A stretch of 64,000 nucleotides of DNA from Polydactylus sextarius (Eukaryota > Chordata > Actinopteri > Polynemidae). Where the stretch lies: the NCBI GenBank assembly GCA_016801845.1, contig CM028922.1:6317501-6381500 (forward strand). Direction: 5' to 3'. A program made the position numbers and the translations under genes. The stretch's first letter is position 1. Every line of letters begins with the position of its first letter. A model generated the notes under the pieces. It saw only the letters and a program-made list of their open reading frames with translations. It searched no databases and was not told the origin of the DNA. This document shows positions 27,301-40,673 of this stretch, piece after piece.

Positions 27301-30300
27301 ATTACTGACAAAGCTCATCAATCAAGAAATCACTGAAATAGAAGCTGTCTGACAGAGTGATAAAGGCTAAAAGATCACAAAAAGCAACATATCATTCCCT
27401 GATCTAAAGAAACTCAAGAATAGATGAGAAACAAAGTCATTGGTGTCTATCAGAGTAGAATGGGTTACAAAGTAATTTCTAAGGCTTTGGGACTCCAGCA
27501 AACCACAGTGAGAGCCATGATCCACAAATGGAGAAAAGTGATGGATGGAAAACCAACCAAAAACACTCCAATAGCACATTATCAACTCACCCAGGATGCC
27601 ATAAAAGCCCCTGGAACAATATCTAAAGAACTACAGGTCCCATTTGCCTCAGTTAAGGTCTTTGTTTATGATTCAACAATAACAAAGAGACTGGGCAAAA
27701 ATTCATTAATTCATGGGGAAGTTCTGAGGCGAAAACCACTGCTGACCAAAAAGAACATGAAGACTCATGAAGAACATGAAGCATCTTGATGATCCCAAAT
27801 GCTTTTGGTAAAATATTCTGTGGACTGAAGGAAGGAAAGTTTGGGTCCCATTACATTTGGCGCTAAACTAACACTTTTATTTCATAAAGAGAACATTGTA
27901 CCAACAGTCAAGCGTGGTAGTGGTAGTGTGATTGTCTGGGGCTGCTTTGCTGGTCACACAGAGCCAAGTAAGGTTTGGATATCTTGTTTTTTTTTTTTTT
28001 TTTGTTTTTTGTTTTTTTCGTTTTTTTTAATAGCCATGCATGGGCACCACCTAATATTCTCAAAGTGTCCACCACTCAACCAGAGAAACCATTCCTGTGA
28101 CGTCGCCCATTGGCACATTGAAAAAACAGCTGCGTGCAGCTGCAACTGCATTTTCCAACAAAACTATTTGAATTTCAGATTTGTTTGTTAAACCACATCT
28201 TAGCTGAGATGAAAAGCCAACCGAAAATTTTTCACATTATTCATTGCTTCACCTCCCTTTTAAAGATAGTGACCTCACCCCAGATAACCTTGTACACAGA
28301 ATGCCTGCTAAAGTCATCAACCAGCTTGAAAAATGTGGGACAAACTAAAAATATCATAAATGAAAAAAAAGGGTAATTATGTTTATGTTGGCTGATAGCA
28401 CAGGGTAAAGGTTTTGAGTGGGAAGGTAGCCAGAGAGCTAGACAACCATGTCAGACGGACAAGAGGGGACAAGAAGACACGGAGAATCATTGGTGGACCA
28501 ATGCAAACCATTTGGTCCAAAACACAGAATAGACAGAAAGGAGAAGAGAGAAAACTATAAATTGTCAACATATAAAGCAGAATACACAGGAAAAAAAAAA
28601 ACAAGAATAAATCATAGCTAAATACTGACCTGACAAAACTGGTATGCCATTACACAGTCATCCATCACAGGGCTCTCCATCCCCTTTGACACACCATAGC
28701 GATGGGCATAGAATGAACTGCTGTTGTTATACCAACCAGGAAAATAGTACCTGGAGAGAGGAGTAACCCAGATAAGTAAGAACAGAATTTTAAAAGATGA
28801 TGAAATGAGAAAAATCTGCAATAAAAAAACAGACTAAAAATATTACTATCTACCTGATTTTGAAGTGCAGGTTCTCACTGGTAGACTGATGGAGTTTAAA
28901 GATGTGACTGGGTGGGAACCATATCCGGTCGCTCTCCCTCATCAGGCCAAACAAGTTGAAGTATACTGGAGAAATCCCTTGAAAGAAAGATGATAAACGT
29001 TTATTAAAGACTGACTTTTTCTCTTAGTTGTTAACAATTATGTTCCATGTGTTTAACTCTGAGTAGAGGAAAACTCTGGGGTTTCAGTTCCTACTTTGTT
29101 CACTGGCACTTTTCTTCAAAGTTTCCTCCTGCCAAGTCTGAATAGGCTTGTTTTAACAGTATATCAAATAACAGTATTTAAATTTAATTGCTTATGTAAA
29201 ATAGGAAATCTAAAAATGTACACCTAGTTTTAACTTATAGTAAGCAGTAGTTTTCTTAACCCTCAGCTTACAGCTAATAAATATATTTAAAATTTCACTA
29301 CCAGTAGCATTTCAGCACTTTGCATCCATTAAGAAAATTAAATGAATGTCTGTTGAATAATGTGCTCTGGTTTGAATAAAATTTAATAACATTAACGTCA
29401 CAAGTCTTTTCTCCAACAATGTTTTTGGCTCCAGTGGATTAAAAAAAGAGCTTCACCTCTTTGCCGCTTATCATAGTGAACTACAGTCTCAGGTTTCTGT
29501 TGATGATGTCTTGTTTTTCATTTAGTTATACATGAACATGCTCAGAGTTGCCTTGCTCAGATCAGGTGTACTGAAACTGAGAACACGGGTTTATCAACTC
29601 ATGAGTTCAGGGTTGGGCTCTGAGTTTGTGAAACCAGCTTTCTGAAATGGGTCCCAGTTAAATCAGTGTAACGACAGTAATAGTGATGCTCACGTTATTA
29701 ATGCAATTTCTCATTCTGTTTTGGGGAGTTAGGGGTTTTATCAGCTGAGCCAAGAGGTCCATTAGCAGATGGAAAATACAGCAAGGGTTCACAAGAGTGA
29801 AGCAATGGTATAGGGATGGGAGTGCAGCACAAGAGGAAGTATACTCAACCACAAAAGCGGAAGTTGACTCAGTAATAACAAGGTTGATCTGTAAGTCTTA
29901 CCTTGTACCATTGATTACAATATCAAAAATAAGATAAACAGCAAATGACTGCATTTCAACTACTGAGGATCAATTACATTTCATGTAATACAATTTAATA
30001 ATTTCACTAAGTTTGGATTTTGCATTGACTGATATTTTTCACATTTCTGACCATGTGTGGCCAATAATTTTCCCTAAAGGAATTTTTTGACTGTGATTAG
30101 ACCACAGAGCATGGGACAGTTGGGAAAATAGTCAATACCAAAACACAGGAAATGGGTAATGACAAAATCATTTTAAAAAAGCATATGAAAGGGTATACAG
30201 GAAAAAAAAAAGCAGAAGATAGAATGAGAGACAGGGAGGTCTGTTTCTTATCACCTCGGCTCAAGAGAAAATGGAGCAAGAGCATGTGGCCAGTAGAGAT

Positions 30301-31473
30301 AGACTCATGTTGGAGAGGAAAACAGACACAACAGTCAACAACTTCCCGATTTGAGAACGAGAGCAAAACACTGAAGAGCCACAGCCTGGCTCACACCCAA
30401 ACTCCTATCTCAACATTTCCTAAAAAAAAGATTCCTAAAAAAGCACACAAGTATAAGAAGGCTAAATACATTTTCACAGGGCTCTGAGGGAAAGGCTGAT
30501 GACACTGATTTATAACTTCACATGGATAAATACTAATTATCAAGCACTAAACAAATAAATGGAGAAGGCATCTACCAGTCAGTTGCGGTTGATTTTATCA
30601 TCAAGTGGATGACTGATCCAAACTAAGAAGATTATGATTAGACACTACAACTTACCAAGGCCGTATATGGGTGCAATATTGGTAAGACATGAGCTAGAAC
30701 AGACCAGTGACATGGATGGGAGAGTAACGAAATAATGCAATGAGGATTTGGGACATGTCCAGCTGCCACAAAAAGACAAATATTTCCTTATTTGGTATAG
30801 ATAGGTCTGTGCATATTCAAGATTTCCCCCTATAATTAATTAAAATCTCTAAATAGATCTAAACAAAAGACTTGTATCTTCTTAATGTATGGCTTGGGTA
30901 TAGGATGTGTTGCGTGACTTATTGAAAAATTTTTCAGAGATGTTGGTGCTTGCTTGTGTAACTCGAGTTTCAAACATCGCACAATTTGCATACATGGCGC
31001 ATGTTGCCTTGCCTAACACCGCTCTTACTTCAATTCATGGTTTCAATTTAAAACCAAATATGTCATAACGTTTTCAACAAAGCACGCGTCTGAGTGCCTG
31101 TGAACCTGCCGCCTGTTTCAAATCTGTGTGAACAACAAAACAACACTGTAGATCAACGAAACATTTAAGACTTTGAAACGCAGCTGAGATACACTTGTAA
31201 CTCACCACAAGCTTTGGCTGCAGTTATGCACAGTTCCTCTGCCACATACTCTCCAGGTGGAAATGTGAGGACACTTTCTGATCCTTTGGCCCCACCACCC
31301 CCTCTGTCCTTCCCCAGGTAGTAAAGGTGGACACTGAGGCAGGTTTTATCCACGTGCTGCTTGGGATCGCATCCCGTGGCTGGATCGAGGTCGGGGCCGA
31401 GTCCACTGTGATTTGGATTTGCTGCCAGACCAGATGTGGGCGGGTCCATGTCTGTTAGCAGAATACAGGCCAT
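15319..31473 (-). CDS. jak2: Tyrosine-protein kinase JAK2, complete
   Basis: 23 coding exons were reconstructed with consistent phases: 31473-31206, 28977-28854, 28750-28630, 26272-26127, 25490-25196, 24987-24868, 24202-24045, 23938-23827, 23342-23156, 22694-22573, 21472-21338, 21244-21157, 20359-20232, 20111-19973, 19799-19648, 19333-19183, 19053-18920, 18659-18470, 18057-17933, 17831-17659, 16361-16244, 15975-15862, 15426-15319. They sum to 1135 aa (human 1132). Order: FERM (about 40-385), SH2 (about 405-490), JH2 pseudokinase (from NESLGQGTF, 552) and JH1 kinase. JH2 has HGN (675-677) in place of HRD. JH1 has the glycine loop GKGNFG, lysine K885, catalytic loop HRDLATRN (D979), DFG (D997) and activation tyrosines Y1010-Y1011. 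The residue matching human V617 is V621. The start is MACILLT, like human MGMACLT. JAK2 couples cytokine receptors to STATs at the membrane. All catalytic residues are intact. The jak2a/jak2b choice is unresolved. Confidence 0.97.
16400..17405 (-). mobile_element. Dead Tc1/mariner element in a jak2 intron
   Basis: A roughly 1-kb element lies between jak2 exons 21 and 20. Its ends are imperfect inverted repeats: CACTATATTGCCAAAAG at 16400 and the complement of ACTTTTGGCCAAACAGTG at the right, with TA next to the left end. The minus strand has Tc1-type transposase fragments in different frames, including MGRSQELSEIKNGTVIGCHL (around 17171-17270), GTTATQPE and FHDRAAAS (around 16980-17138) and WTLEQW (around 16910). 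Stops, frameshifts and internal loss show it cannot make transposase. The family was recognised from memory of common fish copies. Confidence 0.85.
17401..17445. repeat. GT microsatellite abutting the Tc1 end
   Basis: An interrupted (GT)n tract begins at the right end of the Tc1 copy and may have formed from or swallowed the target-site duplication. Confidence 0.8.
24712..24740. repeat. Perfect 12-bp hairpin in a jak2 intron
   Basis: The arms TGTTCATCTGTT (24712-24723) and AACAGATGAACA (24729-24740) are exact reverse complements around a 5-nt loop. It lies between jak2 exons 7 and 6. No flanking boxes or longer stem suggest a microRNA. Confidence 0.7.
27033..27975 (+). mobile_element. 3'-truncated Tc1/mariner element with broken transposase, in a jak2 intron
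   Basis: The copy lies between jak2 exons 4 and 3. Its left end, GTGTTGTGAAAAAGTATTTG followed by CCCCC, is the terminal repeat of a Tc1-like family widespread in fish. An open frame at 27424-27789 carries the N-terminal helix-turn-helix part (GYKVISKALGLQQTTVRAMI) and the downstream RRKPLL motif. After a frame break, 27841-27970 gives transposase-like IVPTVKRGSGSVIVWGCFAG. Similarity then stops at a poly-T run near 27990. I find no matching right terminal repeat before exon 3 at 28630, so the 3' end is lost. Its orientation is opposite to jak2 and opposite to the other Tc1 copy. It is inactive. Confidence 0.85.
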
Positions 31474-31496
31474 GTGCTGCTTAAAACATTCACCTG
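31474..31496 (-). other. jak2: jak2 5' UTR part of the first coding exon
   Basis: The exon with the start codon has an acceptor (CTCCAG) just above 31496. A second acceptor 3 bp downstream (CAGCAG) could be used alternatively. No in-frame ATG lies between the acceptor and the chosen start. Confidence 0.6.
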
Positions 31497-34258
31497 CTGG
31501 AGACAGAACCAAGAGTATCAATTTAGTTAATTCAGCGGCAAATTAAGTCACCATCGTTCACAAAATCACCATGGACTTGTGGAGAAAAGGAAAAAAAGTT
31601 GTTCCATAAAAAGCAGGAAGGTTGAAAGTACAGGTTGGAATGTGACAAGTGGTCCCCACAGCTGGATTTTACTGGACAAAACCAGAAAATAGCTGGGGAG
31701 GGCCTGAGTGAGTAAGGCTGTGTCAATGATATCTGCAGTCAGCATGATGATTTGTGTTTTAGTGCTTACACAGTAAGATTTATAATACTAAAGATTCAAA
31801 CTTTAGAAGAAAGAAACAGTCTATTCTCCCTAACTCGCACTTGACCCATAAATATGTTTTGCTTCATCTAATAAGCAGATGATTGTCTGATTGAGATGCC
31901 CGAAATTGTTACTGTATCTGTCTCTATGACCACAAGATGTTTAGCTAAACAAGATGTCCATTAATTATCATATTTCTGGTTTATTCAGAATTCACGTGAT
32001 ACTCATCAAGACACAGAGAAACACTGGGCTGCTCTCAGCTGTTCTGGTCTCAAAACCATGTACACGTGAAACATTTGGTGCTGATGTTCCACATTTTAAT
32101 ATTTTAGTGACACTGTCAACAGATCATTTTTATTTTTTGATTAAGCAGTCATTTGAAGTTTTACTTTTCAGGCATTGTCTCATGCTTTTTTACAGTCACT
32201 GTTCCCGAATGATCAATCTTAGTATGCGCTCTTAGATTAGCATGCTAGTACGCTATATCTAATATAGCCTAAGTACCAAATCTTTATAAAATTCTATTTG
32301 AGGCCAGAACACTATGGTTTGTGGTCAGTTGTTATTTGTTAACTATGCTACTTTACCCACAGTACACAGAGTGCTCTGTTTGTCAAGTTTGTGTTTACAC
32401 TATTGCACTTCCTCTTTATTGTTGTTGTTGACTCTTATCAGCTGATAATAACACCCATGTCTGATTCTGCTGTACGATCTCACGGTAGGTGGGGTGATTG
32501 TCTCCCCTATTTTGAGAAATAAGTTGGAATTAAAGTTGATCATCTGTGTGAAGCCAAAGAAAAGTCAAAAGAGACAAATCAGCCACTTGGTCATTTTCTG
32601 CTTTTGAAATCTAAGCACACAAGCAATACTTAAATTTAAAAACTGTGTCCAAGCTTTGGAAATCTGTAGCTCCTGTTCAGTGTCATGGATCCTCTGGTGT
32701 TGTGGTAGTTCAGGCAGTTCAGCTGGTTTCTACTTGGTATCTCTGCATATGTCAGTTGAAGTTGTTATGTTTGGAGATGCATGTTAGGTTGACTAAACTA
32801 ATCAACATTGTTGTCCTCTGTAATCAGCACTAGAAATACTGTGATCTGTGGAAAATAATTCTTAACACTTAATTAATTCTCTAGTTAACTGATGCGTCAA
32901 AGATATGACACAGCCTCAGCAGACAGAATCCACATGTCGTTGTTCATTTTACATTTAAACAGTTTTTTGGCGCTTGTTGCACTGTTTTTTTTTTTTTTTT
33001 TATCTTTGATCATTCCTTACTTGCACTTAGTTACAGTATTTCAGTGGGTAACAGAAAGACATATATATATACACATAATATTTATATTCATCCATCCTAA
33101 TCCTTTGTGGGTGTCAGCCTGGTTAGTTGTACAATCCCAGCTGGAATTGTATTAATAATATTTAGTGGAATATCTACAAAGGTCAGTGAAAAGATAATAT
33201 CTATAACTTTATTTATGCCTGATTAGTCAATATTACCGTTATAACAAATACTCAGTTTTTTTGATGCAACGGTGAAGTGGGAATTGTGTTGAACTGGGGG
33301 TTTTCTAAAAATATTTGAATGTACTTGAGATAAAGTTAAAGTCAACATTCATCTGGATGAGGTAAGACTCACAGCTTGGTTCACACTCTCAGCTAGCGCA
33401 TTGCAGTAAATCTAAAGTTGACAGACTTTTACAAAGAACCTTCTTTTGAATTTTTATTTCAGTTGACTAAAAAGAAACTTGAACCATAGGTTAAATGTTT
33501 AAGCACAAGTTCTTCTCTAACGCAGGCTGATAACTTTATCTGATGATAAAACCAGAATGCTTACTATAAAACATCAGCTGCATGTTCTCATATTCTCATA
33601 TTTGTTGCTGCAGGCAGCTCAACACTCACTGACACTGCGCCAGTCAATTAAAAATATAACAAAGGCCTTGCATCGAATAGGTCTCTGCTGTTCAAAAGTA
33701 TATATTCTCCAACTTGATAATGGCTAAACAATCTCATTGTCAGGGTACCTAATTTTATGTAGGGTACAGTTCAAAAGCAGGTGCAGAGTAAAGAATAACA
33801 CATTGGCAAAGAGTATGTAAAGTGTTGTATTTGGTTAAATAAATTCTAAGCAGATGAGGCTGAAAGTTGCTGCCGCTGTGTAGCTGTCGCCCTTTGATAC
33901 ACGACGAGAGGAAGATCAACACGTGCGACTACAGGAAAACACTGCTCCCTCTCACCAGTTTGTCAGTGTGTTTACACACCCAAAACGTTTATCATGTAGC
34001 AGGCAGGCAGAGAGTTAGGCCAGTTCCTCGCTGAGTCTTATCAGACCGTCAGTGCTAGCGGAGGTCAGAGCTATCAGCTCGGCCACATTTTCCTTTTACA
34101 GCTGCTCTGCTCCACTGCTAGTCATCAATTCCAACTCTTGCACTGGGCTCTGGGCATCTTGCACTTATCAACCAACTGCTGGATTTTGTGTAAGGTCTGA
34201 CCCAAGTTTTATGTTTCATTACAGTCATTAACAGTCCCTAGATCATGTGAGAGAAAAA

Positions 34259-34259
<1 letters not shown>

Positions 34260-34322
<63 letters not shown>
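34260..34322. repeat. Compound CA/TA microsatellite
   Basis: An uninterrupted (CA)n run of about 35 bp passes directly into a (TA)n run of about 27 bp inside jak2 intron 1. Confidence 0.95.
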
Positions 34323-37300
34323 CTTGCTGTTGTAACATTGGAAATCTGGCCCGTGTAGGACAATTAAAAGATAAGTGAATCTGCTGAGGTTACCAAATAT
34401 GGCGAGTGTAGCTCTAAATTAAATGTTATAAATGTGAAACACTTGAAATTGTCTAAACACATTCTAAAAAATCCATCATTTTAAAAAGAATGTGCACTGG
34501 CAGAGAAAACTCCCCTGATGCAAAATAAGTGGTGAAATTACATACTAACCATCATAAATTATTAAAATCACACCAGCACTTAAGTGACACCAAACGTCAC
34601 TACATGTTGATGTACATTAAGATGAACTGGCACCTTAATCGGACTGCAGATCTACAGCCAAATAAACATTTTGAAGGATCATTTTGAAGAAGAATAACTC
34701 TTCCACTTGGAAATTGTCGGGAAGAGCAAGTGCACTCCCTTTTACCAGAAAAAAAAAAGACAAAATGGAACTGAGCTTCCAAATCCAGATTTCCCAAGTA
34801 TATAAAGATATTATTAGGTGACAACTAAGGGGAAACTTTGACTGGATTTAAAACAAATTTAAAAGATAGTTATGATGTTGGAATATTATGTTAGATATGA
34901 TTCAAATGTTGTCACAAATCAAATACAAAAACCCAGCAAAACGGTGAGAATGGGCTGAAATGACCGTATACTCAAGTCTACAGTCTGCCCTGAAAAGACT
35001 AATAATTCATCTGCATTCATCTGCTATCGTTTGAGTTAAGTCTCCGTCGATCTCTGGTTTCAGCCTCTCAGATGTGAACATCTGCTGGCTTTAATAATCT
35101 GCTTTTAAACAGGAATCCTTTGTGTTTGAGTGAGTGGGAGATTACCATGAGACAAGTGACAAGGAGTTACAAGTTTCCAAGACTATGACACGATAGAAAA
35201 AAACAAACAAATAAAAAAAAAACTGAGTCACCTGAGTATTTCATTGCTGCAAAAACCAGTTCTAGAAAGTATTAGTTTGTTCACTTGACATGTCGGTGAA
35301 CACATTGTGTCATATACAGAAGGTCTCTGCTGCTTCAGAGAACTTCAGCAATTTTTGATGAATAAAGATGAAATGAGGTAAAATTCCATTGTAGAGATGT
35401 GAAAGGCTGATTCAGATTCAGGCACACAGATTAAAGGGCTATGACTACATTTCTTTGTGTTACTAGGAGGGGCAAATACTCAATTTGTGGAGGCTGCAAT
35501 CACATAAATGATGTTATTATTCTTCTGAAATTCGTGTTAGAACAAAAAAGAAAAAGAAAACAGAAAGTAACAAAGTAAATCTAAGTGTCCATCGTGACAT
35601 AATCGAGTTTATTTTTTCTTTTGGTTTTAGTACAGGCAATCAATTTTCGATCTAGTACGGTTTCTGCAAGCGAAAAAAAATGCCTCAAAAGAAACGAATC
35701 GGTAAGATTAAAAAAATAAACAGATATATAAATAAATAAAAAGAAAGAGAGAGAAGAAATCATGTGTCGCTATTTCTACATCTTCAACAACTCATTTTTT
35801 AAACAGATGGAGAGGAGAGAAGTCGCCAAGATCATAATTTCATCTAAACTCAGCATGCTCTGTCTGGGTTGGCCTGCACAGCATAAACTGAACATGCAGT
35901 CAGTGTTTGCATTGTTTGTTCAGTCATTTTTTTGTTTATTCATATGCAGAATATTTATTTGCCCTAATAGGATAACGCTACTGTCGACTGCGATTTGAAA
36001 AATCTGTAATAACTTCACTGGGTGCTGTGAAGGAGTAGACGGTAAACAAGAGTCAGACGGACTGGTCGCTGCCGTCGTTTCCAGTCTAGATACAGTTTGA
36101 CTCGTCTGGTTTTTGTCTCTGCAGTGTTTTTCTGCTTCAGATTATAGACATGTTGACACAGTCTGTTTAAAGAAGAGAGGCAGATGTATCCGCTTTGCCT
36201 TCTTACAGATAGTTTTTCAAATAATAATAATATTAATTATTGACTGTTTACTTGGTCAACCACATTCAGGAACATGCAAACAACATCTCCTTTTCATAGA
36301 AATTCCTCTTTTAGAAATGTCAGCTAGAAAATGGGTCAAATGGGTCAAAAACAATCATTGACATGATGAAAAATGTATTATCACTACCTCCCACTCTGAT
36401 TCCATTCCCTCTCCCACAAAGGCGATTAGAGACGCCTTAAAGATGGTCTGTCTGTGCTCCAAAGTTACATTCATTTGAGTGGCAGTGAAGGCAGCCAATC
36501 AGCGCTTGCATTTCATAATGACGTTGCCAGTTAAGTCCGAAAAGATGCCAAAAGGTGCAAAGACCTTCTAACCAAAATTTTATTGTGTATATGTCACATC
36601 ACAGAACAAGAATCAAGGATTATGGTGGTAACAGTAAGCATAGTCTTTGGTTATTTATACTGCACTACAGGATACTATACACTAATGTAGTGAGAAGATG
36701 ACGCGGCCTCTGTCACCTCACACCTTTAAAAAGTTAAGGAGAAACACATGATGAAAATATTTTGCCAGATGGAGAAGAAAATGTTCAATGACCTCGCTGA
36801 GTGAGAAGAAAACACCCTTTGTCATTGTTTCTGGACTGCATGTGCCAACTGGCAACCCTCAACGCCACAAATATGCAGCCAGACACTGATGTTACTGCTG
36901 AAGTGAAACAACTGATGATTTTCCATCTGGGGTTTAAAGCATAGCCTGACGCTCTCTGCTGCACTGTAGCACAACGTCACATTTTCAGTTGAAGGAAAAA
37001 GACACTGAGGAGTTTCTGGCCATTACTACTGCGGTGCTGCTGCTGTGGCAGGAGTGGACACATTATGTTTGTGGCATTTAAAAGGCAGGTTGTGTCATTC
37101 TGTTACAAAATCAATCTTTAATGTGTCATATAAAGTCACGTTCTGACCCCTACACCTTTTCTTTTCAAAGGCTTCCTTTGTTATCTCTTCTCACATCCTA
37201 AAAATCAAATCACTGAGCGAAGAAAGTTTAGTTATAGCATTGGTTTGATGATGGTATATTGTCTTTAGCCACTGAGTAAACAGTACAATATGTCTAAAGT

Positions 37301-39161
37301 TCACATTGTCTTGTGTGTTACTGCTCACCTACTTCCCACTACCGTGATGCAATGCTGTGGTTGGTTCAGTGTGTTTACACTTCCCCAAACGTGTATACAA
37401 AATGTATCCATGCACTGCACATTATTTGTGTAATGATGATGTGAAATCTGCACAATACACTGGAGATAAAATCTATACCTCACATTTGGTGTGACTTCCT
37501 ACTTTGAAGAAGAGTAGCCAGCATGCAACATACTGCTTTATTCTTCAGGAAGCTACATCATGAGAAAGTCACATTATGTGTGCTCTCTTTGCCACAAGAG
37601 AAAAAAACAATGAGGTGTGAGTTAAAGGTATTACAGGCAGCTTTGTCACAGAGACTTCTCATAAACAGAGCATTTGAAATAATCCCAAGCAGCAGTTCAC
37701 AGTCTCTTGTGTCCTGTTATGAGTGTGCCCACTCATTGTCTAGTTAATAATATTTCAGGCTACTTGAGCAACAGCAATGTCACAGGTGCACTATTTGTCT
37801 GACTATTCGACCTCTGTCATCCTTTAACATCTGACAAATATATGTATTCACGTTATATCATCAACAAAACGTAAAGAAAAGTCCATAGATTATTGTAATG
37901 AAAAATAAATGAGATGGGGGAAACAAACAAGGATGTTGTTTGGACCTGAGATAGTGGTGGCAGATTGCACATGCACATCTGGTCAAACCTTTTCAATGTT
38001 TATCTAAATATTTTAATTTCCCATGTCAATTTTGTTGTTGAAATAACTTAGGGCAGCATGCTCGAAACATAAATTGAGTGAAGCTATAAAGCTGTTTCAC
38101 ATTTTAAGCCACGCCATACTTTACTTTTGTACTTTTGTGCAAGTAGCTGTGCTGCAGCTCTGCTACTTGTTCCAGTTTAACATCACTCATATTTCTCCAT
38201 TCAAACAGCATACAGTGCTGTCATTGGTCTGTGACCTAGAATAAAAATGACAGAACGTAAAGCATGACCCCTTCAAGAGTAATGTACTTTCCCCACAACT
38301 ATCTGTGTCACTGATTATTCTTTTCCAGTAAAAACCAAATTAAAAATGCTTAATTGTCTGTAAACACTTTGCCAGTCAGCCTTACGAATCAACGACGCCC
38401 ACGTAACGTTAAGACATTGTATTATAATCAACTGAATCAAAAGGATTTACTAACTGAAACGTGATAATCACGAAAAAACTAGGACATTACTTGCAGCAGG
38501 TCTATCCCCAACCTGATATATTTCCCTGTTGTGATACATGTTACGTTAATACCATTTCCCACAGCCAAGAAGTCCCCTTATCATAGTATAATGTCAATTC
38601 AAGAATCTATATTAGTACCATTGGTTGAGTGTGACTAAAATACTGCCAACAACACTGCATCCTCTCTCAAATCTAGAACAACAAAGCCAACATTATGAAG
38701 CTTGAACTGGAAAATTAAACGACTGCTCTGAAGAGAATTAACAAACGTGGCTGCATCAGATGGCGGTGGGGGAGTCAGGAAGGACCACGAGGGGTTAGAG
38801 TTAGTCCTGAGGCCACAGATTGGTGCCAAAAAGGCCTGAAAGGCTGTTGCTGTCTGTGGTGGCCACAGTTACAAAGTTACAGTTGTGGGAAGAATTCAGG
38901 GTTTACTCAGTGAAAATCAAGCTCCTTACAGATTGGGAGCAATTTGTTCCTTCGAGTGATAAAGTTGAAGGGTCTTGTTTATCATTTATGGTCATCATCT
39001 CCATAGGATGGCCAGGTTTGTCCCTTATAGGCAACGATATAGAGCTCAGACATCTAGAGAGAACAACATGGAGTAAAGCAATCAAAAGCAGCCACTTAAT
39101 ATTGTTAAGGAATTTGATCCTGGGCACCTTCCACTGGAAGTTTTCCATGTATTTCAATGGA

Positions 39162-39166
<5 letters not shown>

Positions 39167-39207
<41 letters not shown>
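39167..39207. repeat. TA microsatellite
   Basis: About 40 bp of uninterrupted (TA)n lie in jak2 intron 1. The tract keeps reading frames open on both strands, encoding alternating Ile-Tyr, and explains the spurious long frames here. Confidence 0.95.
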
Positions 39208-39209
<2 letters not shown>

Positions 39210-40629
39210 CCATATAATCTCCATCTGCCCCTAAAGGAGGAACTGGAAGATATCATTAGGTGGACAGACAACGTAACTACCTTGTTTAATCAGCTGCTGG
39301 GACTCATAAAATTAAACATCTACACAAGAGGCAGTCATATAAAGCCTGTGGCAGCGGTTGCTAGTTTAATAAAAGTGTTTTTTTTAAGTCAAACCCACCC
39401 GAAAGGTTTTATTGAGATTATTTTAGGGAAGTGCTAATTTAAGGAGAAAATACCTACTTCATTTACACCTTATAAGCGAACTGTTTCTATAACCACATCA
39501 TCCAGACAACATCAGCTTTTGTTCATTGTCTTACATAACAACATATTGTGGTTTACCTTTTTGCATCTGTCACTATTATTATGCTAAACTATTCAATAAC
39601 ACCACAACATACAGCCTCCAAAACAAAGGTACAGTTGAAACAACACCAACCCAGATCTTGACTGATATCAGCTCATTGTAGATATATCAGTATTTGTGAA
39701 CTGAAGCACACAAATAACAAAGATGTGCTTGAGGTTATTTAAAAACCGTATCTTTACAATGTTTGTTCTGCAAACGTCTCAAAAATTGTCGACACATTCT
39801 GAACGTTAAAACCCTAATTTTGATCAAACTCATTTCAAGACTTATGTATTTAAATACAATCATATTAGTTTCAGTCGTGCATATTTTGGTAATTTATGTT
39901 TAATTTATGAAACTAATAACTGGGGATGTCCCGATCCAACCTCAAGTATTGCACCTGAGTCAGTCAATGCATTTTAACTTGTAACTGATTTTACCCACAT
40001 CATCCCACTGCGATCATTTACATCAACTGTCATAAACTGATCACAGTTTGTAGCAGAATGCAAACAGACAAGTAACATAACATAACATCACTGTCTAAAT
40101 ATTAGCAGTGTGTAATTATTTTAAGACTGTTTATTATTATTATTATTATTACTATGAAACAGCCCTGATCATAAATTTGTTACTAAGTAGAAATTTTGAT
40201 TTTATACCTTGTGTGTTTACAACAATGCTTGCTGCAATAGTCAAATTAAAATGAAGGCATATGTTACTTACTTTGTATACTTATTTTGCAAGTAAACAAG
40301 CAGCTGTACTACTCTGTATCAGCAGCCTACACTAACTACTGACTAGTAAAATAACTTATTGTGGAAAACCGGTAGTGAACGTGAGTGTAATATCACACCT
40401 GTCGTTTGAGCATCTTTAATGACACCTTAGTGTTACCGAGCTTTGTTCAGAGTTGTCACATTTATTGAAGTGTTAACCACAAAAAAAAAAAATTATAATA
40501 ATAAGTTAAAAAAAAAAAAAAAACCTAAACACAGTGAGTGAGGTTCCTTCATCTCCACAAACTCCACTTATTTACCTCCGCTTGCTAAGCTAACTGTAAC
40601 TGGTGTCAGCTGATATGAAGAAACGCAGG

Positions 40630-40666
<37 letters not shown>

Positions 40667-40673
40667 AACTTAC

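Larger units (their letters stand above)
31497..40673 (-). other. First intron of jak2, 9.2 kb, no nested gene seen
   Basis: This AT-rich intron separates the non-coding first exon from the first coding exon. It holds a compound (CA)n(TA)n tract (34260-34321), a (TA)n tract (39167-39207), an ATT tract (about 40131-40151) and a (CA)n tract (40631-40664). Near 39925 the sequence GGGGATGTCCCGATCCAA resembles the terminus of a fish DNA transposon, but no partner end was found. The longest frame (38820-39437, plus) reads through the TA tract and looks like chance. Confidence 0.6.

Noticed and set aside
30152..30487. 111-codon lysine-rich frame on the plus strand
   Set aside because: AT-rich low-complexity sequence inside a jak2 intron with no domain or splice support.
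38820..39437. 205-codon open frame on the plus strand in jak2 intron 1
   Set aside because: It is kept open by a TA repeat encoding Ile-Tyr, has no known motif, and the minus strand is equally open. It looks like chance.
39921..40060. Possible DNA-transposon end (GGGGATGTCCCGATCCAA) in jak2 intron 1
   Set aside because: Only one end-like motif; no inverted partner, target-site duplication or transposase was seen.
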